Positions 27,236 through 40,619 of a stretch of DNA of 64,000 bases are shown one piece after another. The notes below the pieces were generated by a model. That model had not been told where the DNA came from. It was given only the letters and a program-made list of their open reading frames with translations, and did no database searches. The translations under genes were made by a program, and so were the position numbers. Within the stretch, counting starts at the first letter, position 1. Each line of letters begins with the position of its first letter. Origin of the DNA: Protula sp. h YS-2021 (lineage: Eukaryota > Annelida > Polychaeta > Sabellida > Serpulidae); assembly GCA_949752745.1 (NCBI GenBank), contig OX457027.1:62354329-62418328 (forward strand). Direction: 5' to 3'.

Positions 27236-29800
27236 ATCTACATTGATTTATTAACATCTTTAATTATATTTTGATATAAAAGATTCACTAAGACTGTCCA
27301 TAAAACTCGAGAGTGCTTTTGAAATTTCGGCTCATTGTTTCGACAGATCAAAATTGCTCTTGGCATTGTGATGTGTAAAATTTTAAGCCATCCGACTTCG
27401 TCGAGTTAGCGGAGTCGCAATAGGCAGGACATATTTATATGTTGACTTTTATTCAAAACGCTTTTTCACCAACAACCTTGGCAAGAGTGGTGTTTAAAAG
27501 TTTCTATGAATAGACATTAAAGAGCCTCACCTTATGATCCGCGAAAAATTTGTCAATGAGTGGCATTTAAAATTTTGTTACAGCCAGTTTTCAAAATGTT
27601 GTTTTTTTTTTTGCTAGTTCGATTTCATTGCTTTATAATGGCTATTTCAGTTATTGTTCTCATACATCGTTTTTGTTTTGCTTGGCGATCCACCAAAAAA
27701 CTGCCCAAAGGGTGGTATTTTTCTAAAACATATAAGTTTTCAAAATGTTGGTTAACCTCTTGGTTTGTATCTCCCTGAAGGTCCTGATGTTCATATCAAA
27801 TGGATCATAAATTCCTATTAGTGATTTCTTCAAGACTCTGTTTCTATTGTTGTAATTAAATTGGAACAATACTTTAGATTGCTTTTTACAGAAACTACAT
27901 TGCAATAGCAAAGATTCAGTGACTAATAAACCAGCACTAAATTTTTACTTGTAAGAGGTGAACACACTAATAAATTTAATTTAAGGCATTGTGTAGAATA
28001 TGGATACATCTACCTATGGATAACTTATCGCAAACAGAACATTTTATTACTTCTTTTCCATCCCGGTTTGAAACAGATTAAAACTATTAATTCACTTCTA
28101 AGAATTTCAACAGCTAACAATAATCCAGGTTACATTTTACATTCAGTAAATCACATTTTAATCAAAATCGCTAAGATTTTCTTAAAGAAAAAGAATCCAA
28201 GGTCTATTTCACTCGTATTTCATATCCTTTCAAAAAATCCCTTCAACTTTGAGATGATCATAGAAGAATGATTGTAATATAGTCACATTACACAAGTTTT
28301 CGCACTTTCTCAAGACGTTAATTATTGGTTCTTTAAATCGTGTTGAAGAAACTTTTTAAGCAAAGATTGTGTAGGATTTGAAAAAAGTATTCCTCTTTCT
28401 AAGCCCCAGAAGACTTGAGGAAATTGCAATCAGATTACTTCCAACAATGGCAAAATTGTTTTTAAAAGTTGGACAAATATTCACATTTATGTAGATTAGT
28501 AATATAGACGAGCTAAACTTTTAGACTGGGACTTTTCGAACTCATTTTTTTTACAACATGAATTGAAAAATACAGATACAAAACGTTTATACTAAGAAGT
28601 ATTCATGGATTATCGCCCGTGTCACAGGGGGCTTTAGAACACCAGATGTGTGTGTGTGTCACAGGCTGGTGCTTTGCAGTGCTGTGATTAGTCACTGTTA
28701 TATTTTATTAGACTCTGTCCGAATATCTAGAAAATAAACCAGAGGCTTAAGTATAATTTTGGATGGATATTTAAAAAATAAAGCCTCTCTTTATGAGTAC
28801 TGTTTTCACGGAATTCGCAGTGGGTCTGGTAGGTATTATACATATCAGGCCAAACCGCCTTAGCGCTTGGTTGTTGAACATATATTAAAAAGAAGTTTCT
28901 CTCTTTTATGAGTACTATTTTTGCAGAACCGACAGCCTGTCTTCGGGGTAGAAAGGTGTTAAACACACCAGACCGAACCGCCGAAGAGGTTGACTGCTAA
29001 ACAACAACGTTGCGTTGTCCTAGACCGGCAAGCGTCGTTAATAAACGACCGGTTTCGAGTAACCCATGCGTCCTTCACCCTTTAGACTGTACTCACAAAA
29101 TTTTGTGTGCTGTGTAACTTTTCGGCTCCATTGTCAGTTATCAACAGTTTCACACTCACCAATTGAACTGAATAACAGTTTTCTGGAATTACGTTTTTAC
29201 GTTGCAAGTTATTGCAAGTTATTAGTGAAAATAGTTGCACTGATATGTACTGCGTTGATTTGAGTTTTGTTTACAGCTTATAATATACAGTATTCACTCA
29301 ACGCGAAAATATTGCATTATCGCCCAAAAGTCAATGTATACGAGACTCGCAAGTTTTCAGAAATGTGAATGATTATTAAGTGTGAAGTAGCACAGAATTG
29401 TTTGAAGCCATTCTTGTGTTTAGGTCGTTGTTTCCTTGGGATGCAGTTTCCTCTTATTGTTGATACTTATAAATGAAACACTGCCAAGGAGAAACAGGCG
29501 GCTTCGTACGCAGCTCCAAGTCAGCTCTGAATTATATAAAATCATATCTCTCTGTCAGAGCTACGAAGCCTTCCATTGTCCTGCTAAAGGGGTAAACTTC
29601 ATATCTTTGGGCCGCATATCTTTTATTCCTTCACTAAAATGCAGAAAAGTTATCTTCCGCACTTATCTGTCAAGTGTTTGTTTGCATTCCGACCTTTAAA
29701 TGTCACTGTTTAAGACTTCCAATCAGTGTTTCAGTATGTTTGGTACGATACATTCTTGAATATGAATATGATGCTTAATTTCTCTAGTCGAACATGCCAA
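27236..29800. other. Intergenic; only minor repeats
   Basis: No gene recognised. Two related units of about 130 bp at 28785-29000 share TTATGAGTACT and CAGACCGAACCGCC-like blocks. A (GT)n stretch is at 28649-28662. Confidence 0.5.
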
Positions 29801-30348
29801 AATGAAATACTGGGATTGTACGCAGGTGGAGAAGAAAGCCGGTTTCACTGATCTGCTGCTTTTTTTTTTGGTGATCCGCCCAAAATAAAGTAAATGAGGG
29901 GGGGGGGCACTTATAACTGTTTGGTATCAATTCCAACCTCTAAATATTAATCTTTAAGACTACCAGTCAGCGTTCCAGTCTGTTTCGAATGATACATTCC
30001 TGAATATGATACGAATTGCTTAAGGGTTGTAGTCCAACATTACAAAATGAAATGTTGGAATTGTACGTCGGCGGAGAACATAACCGGTTTCACTGGCTTT
30101 TTTTTTTTTTTTTTTTTTTGGTGATCCGCATAAAATGACGTACATAAGGGGGTGGGGGGTACTTATAACTGTTTGGTATCTATTCCGGCCTTTAAATATC
30201 ACTCTTTAAGACTACCAGTCAGCGTTCCAGTCTGTTTCGTATGATACATTCCTGAATATGATAAGAATTGCTTAAGGGTTGTAGTCCAACATGACAAAAT
30301 GAAATGTTGGAATTGTACGTCGGCGGAGAACATAACCGGTTTCACTGG

Positions 30349-30384
<36 letters not shown>

Positions 30385-30800
30385 GTGATCCGCATAAAAT
30401 GACGTATATAGGGGGTGGGGGGCACTTATAACTGTTTGGTATCTATTCCGAAATATTTTACATATAGGTGGCGTGGGTCCGAACAAGAGTTGGTATTGTA
30501 AATTAGCCATGTTGATCTGAGTACATTCGCCCAGCTAAGATTTAAAAATTGACATAGTCTCTGAGCACTTGAGTGACTTTGTTAACACATTCTTGCCTAC
30601 ATTATTTAATCGATTGGCGAATTATTTTACATAGAGGTAGTATGGGTTTCAATAAGGGTTAGTCATTTGGCCTAGCTGATTTTAAAATTTTACAAATATG
30701 ATACGAATTGCTAAAGGGTTGTTGTCAAACCTAACCAAATCAAATACGGATTGTACGTCGGCAGGGGACATAGTCAGTTTCAGTAACCTGCTAGTTCGCT
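29801..30800 (+). repeat. Tandem array upstream of the RecQ-like gene
   Basis: Three units (near 29800, 30040, 30290) share TTGTAGTCCAACATGACAAAATGAAATGTTGGAATTGTACGTCGGCGGAGAACATAACCGGTTTCACTGGC, a T run and GGTGATCCGC. At 30455-30715 diverged units of the 168-bp family seen at 1519-3010 follow. The same junction of families occurs at 3010-3110. Confidence 0.75.
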
Positions 30801-30933
30801 TTTATTTTTAAAAGAGCACTAAAAATGCCACCTCAGCTGCAGATACAATAAGTTGTAGACTCAACTGGTTAATTTTGCATTGCATATATGTAAAGATGCC
30901 AACATATTCGTGTTTTCTTCTAACTAGGAAAGG

Positions 30934-33933
30934 ATGGATTTTGACCCAAGCTGCATATTATCAAGGTTAAATAGAAGTGAAAATACATCTTACTCAAATT
31001 TTAAAGAAAAGCAAGCAGAAGTTCTTGAAAAAGCGCTCACATCAGATGTTATGGCCGTCCTGCCAACAGGTATAAGCCAGAGTCTGAAAAATGTGCACTG
31101 AAAGTGATTCTTTTTTATATGCTGATAATTATCCTTGAAAAGCAGAAGGGCGGAACAAGTCAACACTGCGCCAAAGTGGTACTTTATTTTTTTTTTTTTA
31201 ATTTCATTTTTAATTGTGCAGAAACCTGTTTATTTTCTTAAAACTGATTTCCAGGATATGGAAAAACGGTTGTGATTCAAGCGTTACCTTTCCTACAAGA
31301 TGCAGTCCATTGCGTGATAGTTGTAAATCCCTTGAACAGCATAATCCAGGAACAGAAGGGGAGGTCATTATGCTAACAGTGCTAACAATATAACTTTTAT
31401 TAATACATTATACATCTGCTCAGTTTATCGTGAAAAGCCACAGTAAAGTTAGATAAATACATTTTGTTTCGTATTTTTGTTTTGAAATATGGTTATGTCT
31501 ATGAAATAAATCAATGAACTATATTTCGCAGATTCGGTGATTCAGCGGTTGTGATATCAAAGGATTTATTGCATGATTTTGAAACGTTTGACCAAAGTTG
31601 CACGATGGATATTTTAAATAGTGGTGTTAAATTTATTTTGGGACACCCTGAATGTATAACTTCTGATGCATTCAAGAAACAGCTATTGCGAAGCGCACTT
31701 AGCAAAGTGGTAAGATCATAATATTGAACAATTTAATTAAAGTATACATTTAGGAAAAAGGAAATTATGCAATAAGGCAAATATGGTATGATGTACAAAT
31801 ATTCAAATGCAAATATGTGTTTATGTACCGAATTCCTGTAAATTTCACAATTTTAAACAGTGTGGGCAATTTAAAATTCATTCATGTTTCATGAAGTTTG
31901 TTCTCCAAACCATTTAGATAACACATTTGGTAGTAGATGAGGCCCATTGCATCTTATCTTGGGGAAAATCCGAATTTAGGCCAGCTTTCTTAAAGCTTGG
32001 ATCTATCAGGGCAATTCTCCCTATGTGTAAAGTTTTGGCACTTACAGCCACTGCTACTAAAGTGGCACAAAAGGAAATAGCAGATTCACTGCTCATGACA
32101 AGTTTCACAGTCATTTCTCAGACCCCCGATAGGTAAGTAGAGATAATACCAATGTTAAGATTTTCACTTTCGTATAAACACCATTTCGCTATTTAAAATA
32201 TCAACTGCGAGTAACTGTCTTTTATTGCATGACCTATATATATAAGAAAGGCAACTTGACACACGTAAAAGTGTCCAGTATTATCTATCACAGCAGTCAA
32301 GTGTGTGTTTTTGATTGTAATTTAAATGAACATAACATATTGCTAGTTATAGGTCGTTCACTAAGCTGACGAATAATGAATTGATATTTTAGGAAAAACA
32401 TTTTTCTAGAAGTGAAAAGAAGGAAAGGTTTAGTTGGTGGGCACACGACTGAAGATTCATATGACCTCGTTGTCGATCCTATTCTTCGTCGCCTAAGCAA
32501 AGAAGGGAGATTGTTCCCACGTTCTATAATTTATGCTCCGTTAAAATGGTGTGGCTATATTCATCACAGAGCTGTAAGCATGTTCTTAGTGAACCAGAAA
32601 GGTGATACCATGTGCGATGGCAATTCGGAATATACAACAACATTGAACAGTTTAGTTGCTCAGTACCATGCTCCACAGACAAAGGAGGTGTGCTCATAAT
32701 TAAAATCTGGTGATGAAAACAAAATGTATTTCTCCTTTTTTGTACTTACCTATGTCAATGTTCTAGGCTTTCTTTAACATACTATATATGTACCCCCCTC
32801 TCAACCCCTCGTGTCTTCATTATTTCACAATGTATGTAGTTCTACAAGAAACTTACTGTCGTTTATATAATATTAAGAAAACATGTTGTTTTCACACTAT
32901 AGTACACTTTCATTTCCTTTTTAGATGAAACACCTCATTACAGAATGCATGCAAGATCCGTTTGGGTGTATTCGCCTTCTTTTGGCGACTGAAGCCTATG
33001 GAATGGGGGCTGATTCTCCAAATGTGAGAAACGTTATTCACATTGGCCCACCCACAAGTATGGAAAGTAAGGATAAACATAATCACATTAATAATGACCT
33101 TTACAACCCTTGACATCCTTGTTCTCTTGTTCTGAGAAGCTTGTAAGCTTTCATGAATGCTCAGTGTGTATGAAGATTTTTCCTGTGGTTTTAGAAGTTA
33201 TACAAAACATTCATCAGAACTAAACAGCTACGAGAAGTCATTTAAATATAAAATCCTTTTAATGAAACATGTTAGCAGACAGCCTATATATACTGTTCTC
33301 AAAGCAATAAACATATTGCGGGTTTTCTGTATAACAAATTTTTCTGAAAGAAATTTCATCTTTTCAGCGTATGTCCAGGAAATTGGACGAGCAGGTCGTG
33401 ACCATTCCTCGGCAACCGCAACTTTGTTTTACAACGCCCACGACATTGCTCCAAATAAAGTTCATCTACAAGAAGAAATGAGATTGTACTGTGAACTCGC
33501 ATCTTGCAGACGCACGTTTTTGTTGAACTACTTTGGCTTTGATAAAACTGAAAGCGTCAGTGGTCACGATTGTTGCGATAACTGCAGGAAACTGTGTGAA
33601 TGCGATGATTGTTTATCTGCAGTGTTACAAGAGTTGGAACAAACAAATGAGGAAGTCGCAGCGGCTGAGAACACTTGTAGGAAAACTGAACAGTTTTTCG
33701 ATCAGGATATTGCAAATAGTCTTTCAGTGTATTTTAAAGCGGAAAATGACGCTTTGGCTGATGTATTGCTGCCAGAGCTTGCAACTGGATTATCAACAGA
33801 ACTGGCAAATGATCTGGCATCGAATCCATCCAAGTATGCGAATTCCAACTGCCTAGCTGAGAAGTATCCTCACTTAGAGCTACATTATGTTTCGAATATT
33901 TGTGAAATTCTATCTGCATTTACACTCAAATAA
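30934..33933 (+). CDS. RecQ-like DNA helicase, 546 residues, apparently intact
   Basis: Superfamily 2 ATP-dependent DNA helicase. Exons: 30934-31069, 31255-31363, 31532-31709, 31918-32132, 32393-32687, 32925-33066, 33368-33933; all phases agree, total 1641 bp with the stop. Motifs in order: F+Q motif (NFKEKQAEVLEKAL), Walker A split over exons 1/2 (LPTGYGKT), DEAH box with RecQ context (VVDEAHCILSWGKSEFRP), motif III (LALTATAT), motif IV region (RSIIYAPLKWCG), motif V (LLLATEAYGMGADSPNVRNV), motif VI (YVQEIGRAGRDHSSATATL). The C-terminus has a RecQ-type zinc cluster (CRRTFLLNYFGF, then CCDNC and CECDDC). No HRDC domain is visible. The ATG was chosen because a good acceptor (taactag) lies 6 bp before it; an upstream coding exon is not excluded. 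It resembles short RecQ-like proteins common in repeat-rich invertebrate genomes rather than BLM, WRN or RECQ5. It converges with the DUF6589 gene 0.7 kb downstream. Confidence 0.9.
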
Positions 33934-33947
33934 TTTTGAAACGATAT

Positions 33948-33953
33948 AATAAA
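33948..33953 (+). terminator. Poly(A) signal of the RecQ-like gene
   Basis: AATAAA begins 14 bp after the last base of the stop codon and is followed by overlapping AATAAATAA, giving a very short 3' UTR. Confidence 0.6.
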
Positions 33954-33974
33954 TAAATAAGAGCCTAGGTGTTT

Positions 33975-34200
33975 AGTATCCTTTGTTTCACGAAGGGATA
34001 TAATTATGAGCTTGTCCATCTGTCCGTATGCGTGTAAGTGCTATATCTCCGAAACTATAATTAGAATTAATTTGAAATGCTACAGACGGATAGAACGAAT
34101 ATGGAATATATACAACGTTTTTTTTTAACATTCGGATTCGTGAAATAGTATCAAGATGGACTTTGTGGTACTGTAGGTTACAGGTGGGTGAATTGTGGGG
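33975..34200 (+). repeat. Hairpin-headed repeat between the convergent genes
   Basis: CCTTTGTTTCACGAAGGGATATAATTATGAGC, then GTCCATCTGTCCGTATG and one unit starting GCTATATCTCCGAAACTATAATTAG. It is the only recognisable feature in the 0.7-kb gap. Two poly-T/G runs (34118-34127, 34197-34208) lie in or next to it, and a T tract is at 34637-34660. Confidence 0.6.
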
Positions 34201-34668
34201 GGGGGGGGTATGATGAACTTACCATGGTATTTCATAACTTCCCTTTAATTTTTTTATAACTTCCACCATCAGATATATTTGAAATCTGCATTAGAATTTG
34301 CAAAAGAACTAAGTTCGATAAAGTGACGTCACAGGGGAAAAAGTAGTTCACCCTAAAAAGTTTTTTAGAAAAGTAGTCTCATAACGTTTTCGGTGATTCA
34401 TATTGCTTTTTAAATGTACTCGGCAATCTTTCGAACGGACAGAAAGATGAAAGAAAAATACTCGTAGTCACTGGGGACTAAAATGCATCTGCACGAATTG
34501 TGTATGAATTGATAGTGACGTTGGAGCTTGCAGAAAAATTATAGGATAGATTCACATATGTATTCCAGCAAGCTCAGTTATTTGAAATATTGAAAATGTT
34601 ATCATACGCGAGGACCACATATTAAGACTACATGTAGTTTTTTTTTTTTTTTTTTTTTTTGCAGTTAT

Positions 34669-37600
34669 TCAAGGAAAAGACCTATGACGATTGTGGTCGA
34701 ACCAATCACTGAAGTCATGTAGATTTGCCTTTTTTATCTCTGATTTTTCTATTGTGCGAAACTCGGCAAATGCTCTCCCTTCCTTGTATGTAAATGGATG
34801 CACCTCTCGCAAATCGTCCATCATCTTTAGTTCATCTTCCTTATTGTCCCTGTTCTTATGGGCCTTCGATCGTTTTAGTACACTAGCTTTGTCATCATAG
34901 TTGATTGCGATGGAATGGATACCTGGAATTGAAGCTGACTGTGCCTTAATGTTGGCAACTGTTTTGTTTGAATACATGTGCTTCACATGATCTTTGTTTT
35001 CACGGATAAGCCACTCCATGCATAAATCGGCAGGAACATGACTGTCTTGCTTTCCTTTGGTGTTAACAAAACACGCATCAAGTGCTTCAAAAGCCTCTTT
35101 CTCAGACAGGATTGAATATTGCATAATAAGGAGTCGGATTAGCTCTCGGGCATAATGGGACCTCTTATTTTTGCTCCTTATTTGCAAAAGGATCATCTTG
35201 CATATGGCAAGCAAACAATGCCGATTAGGCGTCTTCATCAGCCGATCTAAATAGGCGAACGTCAGACCACTCTCCAAAACATGATGTGCATAATTCTTAA
35301 CCCTATCTGGATTCTTGCTTTTGATCGTTTCAAGGCGGACTTGCCCTTTGGGTACTTTGATGACGGTGCCGTTCTTCAACGATAAAGAAATATATTGTTG
35401 CATTTCTCCTTCGTAAAAAGTTACACTTTCACCCGTTTCATTCCTTGTCCAACATGGGAAAGCATATTTATCTACCAATTCGCCTATTTTATCATATACC
35501 CACAATTTTTCCTGCTGACTGTCGTGGAATATAGGAACTTCATTACGTGACGGGGTATCATTTCTATTTTCTAGTCCGAAGAAATCCATGGCTGCTTCAA
35601 CAGTGTAGCTGGTGAAGAAGGAAAGAAAGAAATCCCGATCATGGTCGTAAGCTTTAATAACGTTCAGATCGACTGAATGGCGCATTACTCTTTCGGCTTC
35701 ACACTTCATTGTCCCCAGTTCAGCCTGGCCAGTTTTGTTCCACAAAACGGAATAAACCAGTTTATCGAGGTAATTTATTAACAAATGGAAAAATTCGAAT
35801 GTCACTGGCCTGAGATGGGCAAATCGTTGACTTGGGTCTCTGTTTTCCAAGCGGAGTAATAGCGCGCCACTCAACCTATCCCTTGTCAATTGGTCTCCAC
35901 CTATTTGAAAGGTTCTCTGTTCTTGGCTATGTTGCAGTAATATAGCCACGATACTTTCGTAGTAGTCAAGTATCTTGACAACATCTTGGTAATGCTGCTC
36001 ATTAAACGGCAGCACTGGTAAAGGGATAACTTCCGTCTTATCACAGCATCTGTCTGCGTCGTCTCCAGCTAAGCTTTTCTCAAGAGATTTCTTAATAAAA
36101 GAAAGGCTTGGTATATACTTGGAAATGATCTCTCCAACGATTACTATAAAACCCTTCCTGATGAGACTGTACTCAGTTTGATCCAGCAGTATGTGTTGAA
36201 TGTTGAGGTCGTTCAGGGGAATCTCTGGTTCAGTATGTTTCTCTGAGAAGTGTCGGTCATGACAGAGGGCTGCAGACGCAAACATATGTACCATGTGTTT
36301 ATGCGCTGTACTGCTCTCTTGCTTAACTCCAATCATGAAGTTTAAGTTATCTCCTATAAACCTAATTCGTTTGCCACTTTTCAGGGCATGTATTAACAAT
36401 TCCACGTTTTTCGCACCGATCTGTTTCGCTACCTCAAGTGCTCGGTTGTAAGAAACTGTCACACCAAGAGTGTTCAAGCGATCATAAACCTGTTGATAAC
36501 AAAATAACCCATGATAAAAGTGAAAAATATAAATAAAAGATGAGACATTTTTCGAATGTTTCACCCAGGATTTCAAAGTTATGTGCTTGTAAATTTTTCA
36601 TGCAGACTAAACAAAGATTAATTTAGCCCACGACCAAAAACCAGACGTTTGTCATGTTTTACACTAAATAGTTTTAAAAAGATATGCCGCACTGAATACA
36701 AAATTTTCTCCATTGTACAACAATTAAGTTTCTAGGCTCTAGAAAAGCTTCTCGAACTGGACACACAGTTCACGAAGTTATTTTTCTCTCATAAACTATG
36801 TTTTCGCAAAGGAAAATTTTAGTAATTATTCTCATATCTACATAGAAGAATAGCTACGGAACTTATTTAAGACTACTCAACAATGAACTGCATGAACGTT
36901 TATTGAAGTTAGTATAAACTAAATGATGAACTATTTCACTGGATTGACTTTTATTTTCAAACATAAATGTGATATAAACTACCTAAACAAGAATATTTCG
37001 TAAACAAGAACAAGTTCGTAAAAATTATAATACAATCGAAGTCAAAGTGCAATTTCTTCATTCCATCACGCATAACACGCTTTGATGTTTTAAGCTCCAA
37101 CTTACAAGCAAACAAAAACAAGATTTTAAAATATCGATCCCGATCTCCAACAACTGTTGTCCCTCCTCTGTCACTATCCCCTGGCACGACGCCATTTGAA
37201 TAAATATAATCAGACAGAGGACTACATAGGAAATATTCGTGACAAATATCACAACAGGACCAGAACTGTACAAGGAGTAGCATTTTGAAAAAAAAAAAAT
37301 GAATGGACGCAAAGCCCATAACTGACGAAAAAACAAAGGCTGCTCTTATTGTCCTGCACCATCAACAAAATGACATCACACCACTTTTTAAAGCAAAAGA
37401 AGAATATCCAGGGACAATGTGAGCAGCACCAGACTTAGTGAATGAAGAGTCAAAACGTTTGTAGGATAGCCAAAAAGGGTTAATAGTATTTAACAAGTCC
37501 CGGTCCTAGGTTGCGATAGTTCCAGCTTACGAAAGCAATAAGTTTGCTAAATAAATAACTAATTCACTAACGGACGCCGTCTGCAAACCGATAGGTATAT

Positions 37601-40545
37601 CCCAGCTTACGTGTAACATGACGTACGCTAAAAAGGCACATACCAGGTTTGATTAAAATCCGATCAGTTAAAATTGAGATAAGGTGTTCACAATCATAGC
37701 GTGACGTACAGAATAACGGACGGACTTAGGGACGGACTGATGGACCAATCAGAAACAGAATGCCCCTCCTGACCTTACTCAAGTCTGGGCATAAAAATCA
37801 TTCTGGATTCAGAATATTCAAGTTCCGTTTCATATGTATTAATATAACTGTTGTAAGTAGCTACATAAAGTTAGATAAATGTTAATAATGTTCAAGGTAA
37901 TAACCCCTGGTTAACGTTAATCCTTAGTTCTAAATGGAACTACCTTTTGGTCACATATGTGCTCATTGAGGCACATTGCCATGACTCGTTGTGTTCTACT
38001 CAGTTCGTAATTACGAGTGAACATCAGAATACTGTAAATGACTGCTAGCCTGGGAACGATTGATGTATAATTATCAGAAAAGTTCCTCTTCGATTTTGGA
38101 AGCATAATATGTAATATCATCTTCGCAAGTTCGGGAAAATATTGCAAAAATTCGTCAACAACATGTGCCGGATCAAAAGTAGCAAGGTCTTCATAGCTTT
38201 TTTTCATGAGTACAGATACTCGACCGTGCCTTCTGTTTTTTAACAGTGCTGGTCTGTCACCTATTTTTTCACTGAACGAACTTATCACACTGTTTCGGAG
38301 AGTGTGGTTGGCCATAACGCTTTCCGCTATAAAACTGGGTCGACCACTCTGAATAGCCAATTTCAATTTGACCAAAGACAACTGTGATAACTTTGAAAAA
38401 TTGACAGAACGGAAAACGTTTTTCAATTTTTCTGCTGTTTCGCCATTTACAGTCTTCGGTCGCCTGATCCTTTTCTTCGCTGGCAAATTAGTAAGTTTAG
38501 CGTAGTTATGGTCGTTCAATTCAGCTCTTATGGTCGTTACACCTCTTGGAAGGCATTCAGGACAATTCCCAGTAGCATATGCATGATCATCTGAGGACTT
38601 TTGCAGTCTTGATTCCCTGCTTTCTTCTTCTGCCGTTTTGCGAATACATTCACTTTGACAACGTTCTATGGAAACAGGTACTGTGAGAGTTTCTGGAAGG
38701 GCGGGCCTTGACGAATGTAGCTCATTTGCATCCGTTTTCTCTTGCATCTGTTAAGAGCAAGCATATGTCAAAAGACATTGTAAAATAACTATAACATAGT
38801 TTATCAGGGAGCAAAAGGCCTTTCGTCAAGTCATAGCCCTCAAAGCAAAACATAAAATCTGAATGCAATTCGGTTCAATACCTGGTAAAAGCATTTTGAG
38901 TACTGGTTACTGATCTTTTCAAGTAATGGTATTTTGCCAATCTGTGGCCGATTCCCAAAAAAAAAAATGTCCAAGAACTTTGTGACCAGCTGGAACCTAG
39001 TTTATATAACATCCAGTATTATCATCACAATTATAATGAATTACATTACATAATGACCCACCAATAAGTTCCTCAAAATAGACGACTGTTTGTTGTTATA
39101 TTCTGCCCCATTTTGCACGTCACTTGACTTATCCTCTTTCAAGGACTTCCAAAGAAATTCTTCCCTGAAACATAAAGATAATTAAGGGTTAAGGAAATAT
39201 ATATGAAAAAATCATTAACGCATTTGAACTCTGAAAATCTGTAATGGACCTCTGCAGTGTAAAAGTGCATGCATTAAACTTTATTTTAGAAAAAAAAGAA
39301 GACATGAATGGTACAGAAAGTAACGGAGCTAAAACGTTTATTGATTATTGTGGTGCTTTACCGCAAACAAGGATAAAAACATTTGATATCATAAAATAAT
39401 ATTAAAGTAACACGTACCTTGGTCCTACACTTATTTCTGTTTGAACAGAAACAGTAACGGTGCTTTGAAACACTGACATTCTGTTGTACTGGGTCCGGCA
39501 CGCTCTTGCTAAAATACAAAAGTAAAACGGAATGCCAGGAATTATATATCAAATATTCTAAACATAGACTCAAAATTAATGTATTGCTGGTGATGGCGGG
39601 CGATGTGGTGGCGGGTTGTGTTTGTGGATAGTAGTGATCGGGATTGCTGATGGTGGTTGGTTGGATCCTGCTCCCGGTAGTTGATAGCTGTTTTTAGATG
39701 GTGGCTTTTCATTGTTATGGTTGTGGTAGACAAAGAAACTGGGATAAGAAACATATGATTTCCGTTTACTTTTTGAAAACAATACTATTTTGGTAAGCGG
39801 AATTTTATTGTAAAAACTTACCAGTCCTACTATTGTGAAAAAGGTTGTTGAGGACTTTTGAACAATCTTCCCAAGATACATTGTTACAGCCACAGTCATC
39901 AACATACTGACGCAACAGGCATTTCTCTTCACTTTCCCATGCGATTCCTCGTGTCTAGAAAAAATAACAGTTTCATTTAATTGTTTAATTACGATGAAGT
40001 GAAAAACATTTAGCAGATATTGAATTATTTAGAGTCAACATGAAAAGTAACTGCCTAGAAACAGCAGATTGAACATTAGGTCACCATTGTTGTAGCTGGT
40101 GAAAAATCTCTTTCATGTTGACTCAAATAACTAAACAGAACTTTTACATTATTTAAATTACCATCTGATTACAAATAACTGATCAGTCACTTTACAGTAC
40201 ATTTGTACCAGTAACAATAGCTCTGCCTGTAAGTTGATATCTGCGATTTAATGTCTATTACTTCGAAATAGAGCGTGGCGTGTTAATACGATAAAAGAAG
40301 GCTATTGTTCATGGTTATATAAAAACAACATTTTGCATGATACTTGTATTTTAAATAAATACTTATCGCATGTAATGAAAGCATGGTAACAGTTACATTC
40401 CGCTGCTTGCATTTTGGAGTGCTGCCACTAGGTGAAAATATTGGTCGCTCCCTCTTGTAAATAAGCTTTCCACTTGGCGTGAGTGGTAGAGAAGTTTTCA
40501 CCGGTGATAACAGCAGATGGGAATTTGACGGAGAAATAGGAAAAG
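34669..40545 (-). CDS. DUF6589-type protein with N-terminal SANT/Myb-like domain (5' end not found)
   Basis: Minus-strand exons in transcript order: 40545-40397, 39954-39822, 39508-39418, 39164-39062, 38941-38882, 38747-37944, 36489-34669 (TGA at 34671-34669). All junctions keep phase, giving about 1050 residues. The first listed exon is Ser/Pro-rich. Exons 2 and 3 join into a SANT/Myb-like helix set (AWESEEKCLLRQYVDDCG, VSWEDCSKVLNNLF, NSRTARACRTQYNRM). Exon 6 ends in IYSILMFTRNYELSRTQRVMA and splices directly to VYDRLNTLGVTVSYNRAL. The last exon has the DUF6589 core: FIGDNLNFMIG, GGDQLTRDRLSGALLL, HLRPVTFEFFHLLINYLDKL, ELGTMKCEAERVMRHSVD. DUF6589 is a domain of unknown function expanded in some animals and fungi. 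Conserved acidic residues suggest a transposase-like fold (inference). An A-rich tract follows 8 bp after the stop. No frameshift seen. The first exon's donor (AAT|gtaact) is the least certain junction; translation could instead start at the ATG at 38747. Confidence 0.8.
36490..37943 (-). other. Intron of the DUF6589 gene
   Basis: Donor AAG|GTAGTT and acceptor CAACAG on the minus strand. It holds a relic of a GGACGGAC repeat at 37715-37790 and no other gene. Confidence 0.6.
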
Positions 40546-40619
40546 CTGAAAATAAATGACAAAATTTTGAACGACAAATAGCAGTACGGGCCATCCGAAC
40601 CCTTTATAGGAGGTATATA

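Noticed and set aside
34637..34668. Poly(A) tract after the DUF6589 stop as evidence of a retrocopy
   Set aside because: The gene keeps at least six introns, so it is not a processed copy; similar T/A runs are common throughout the window.
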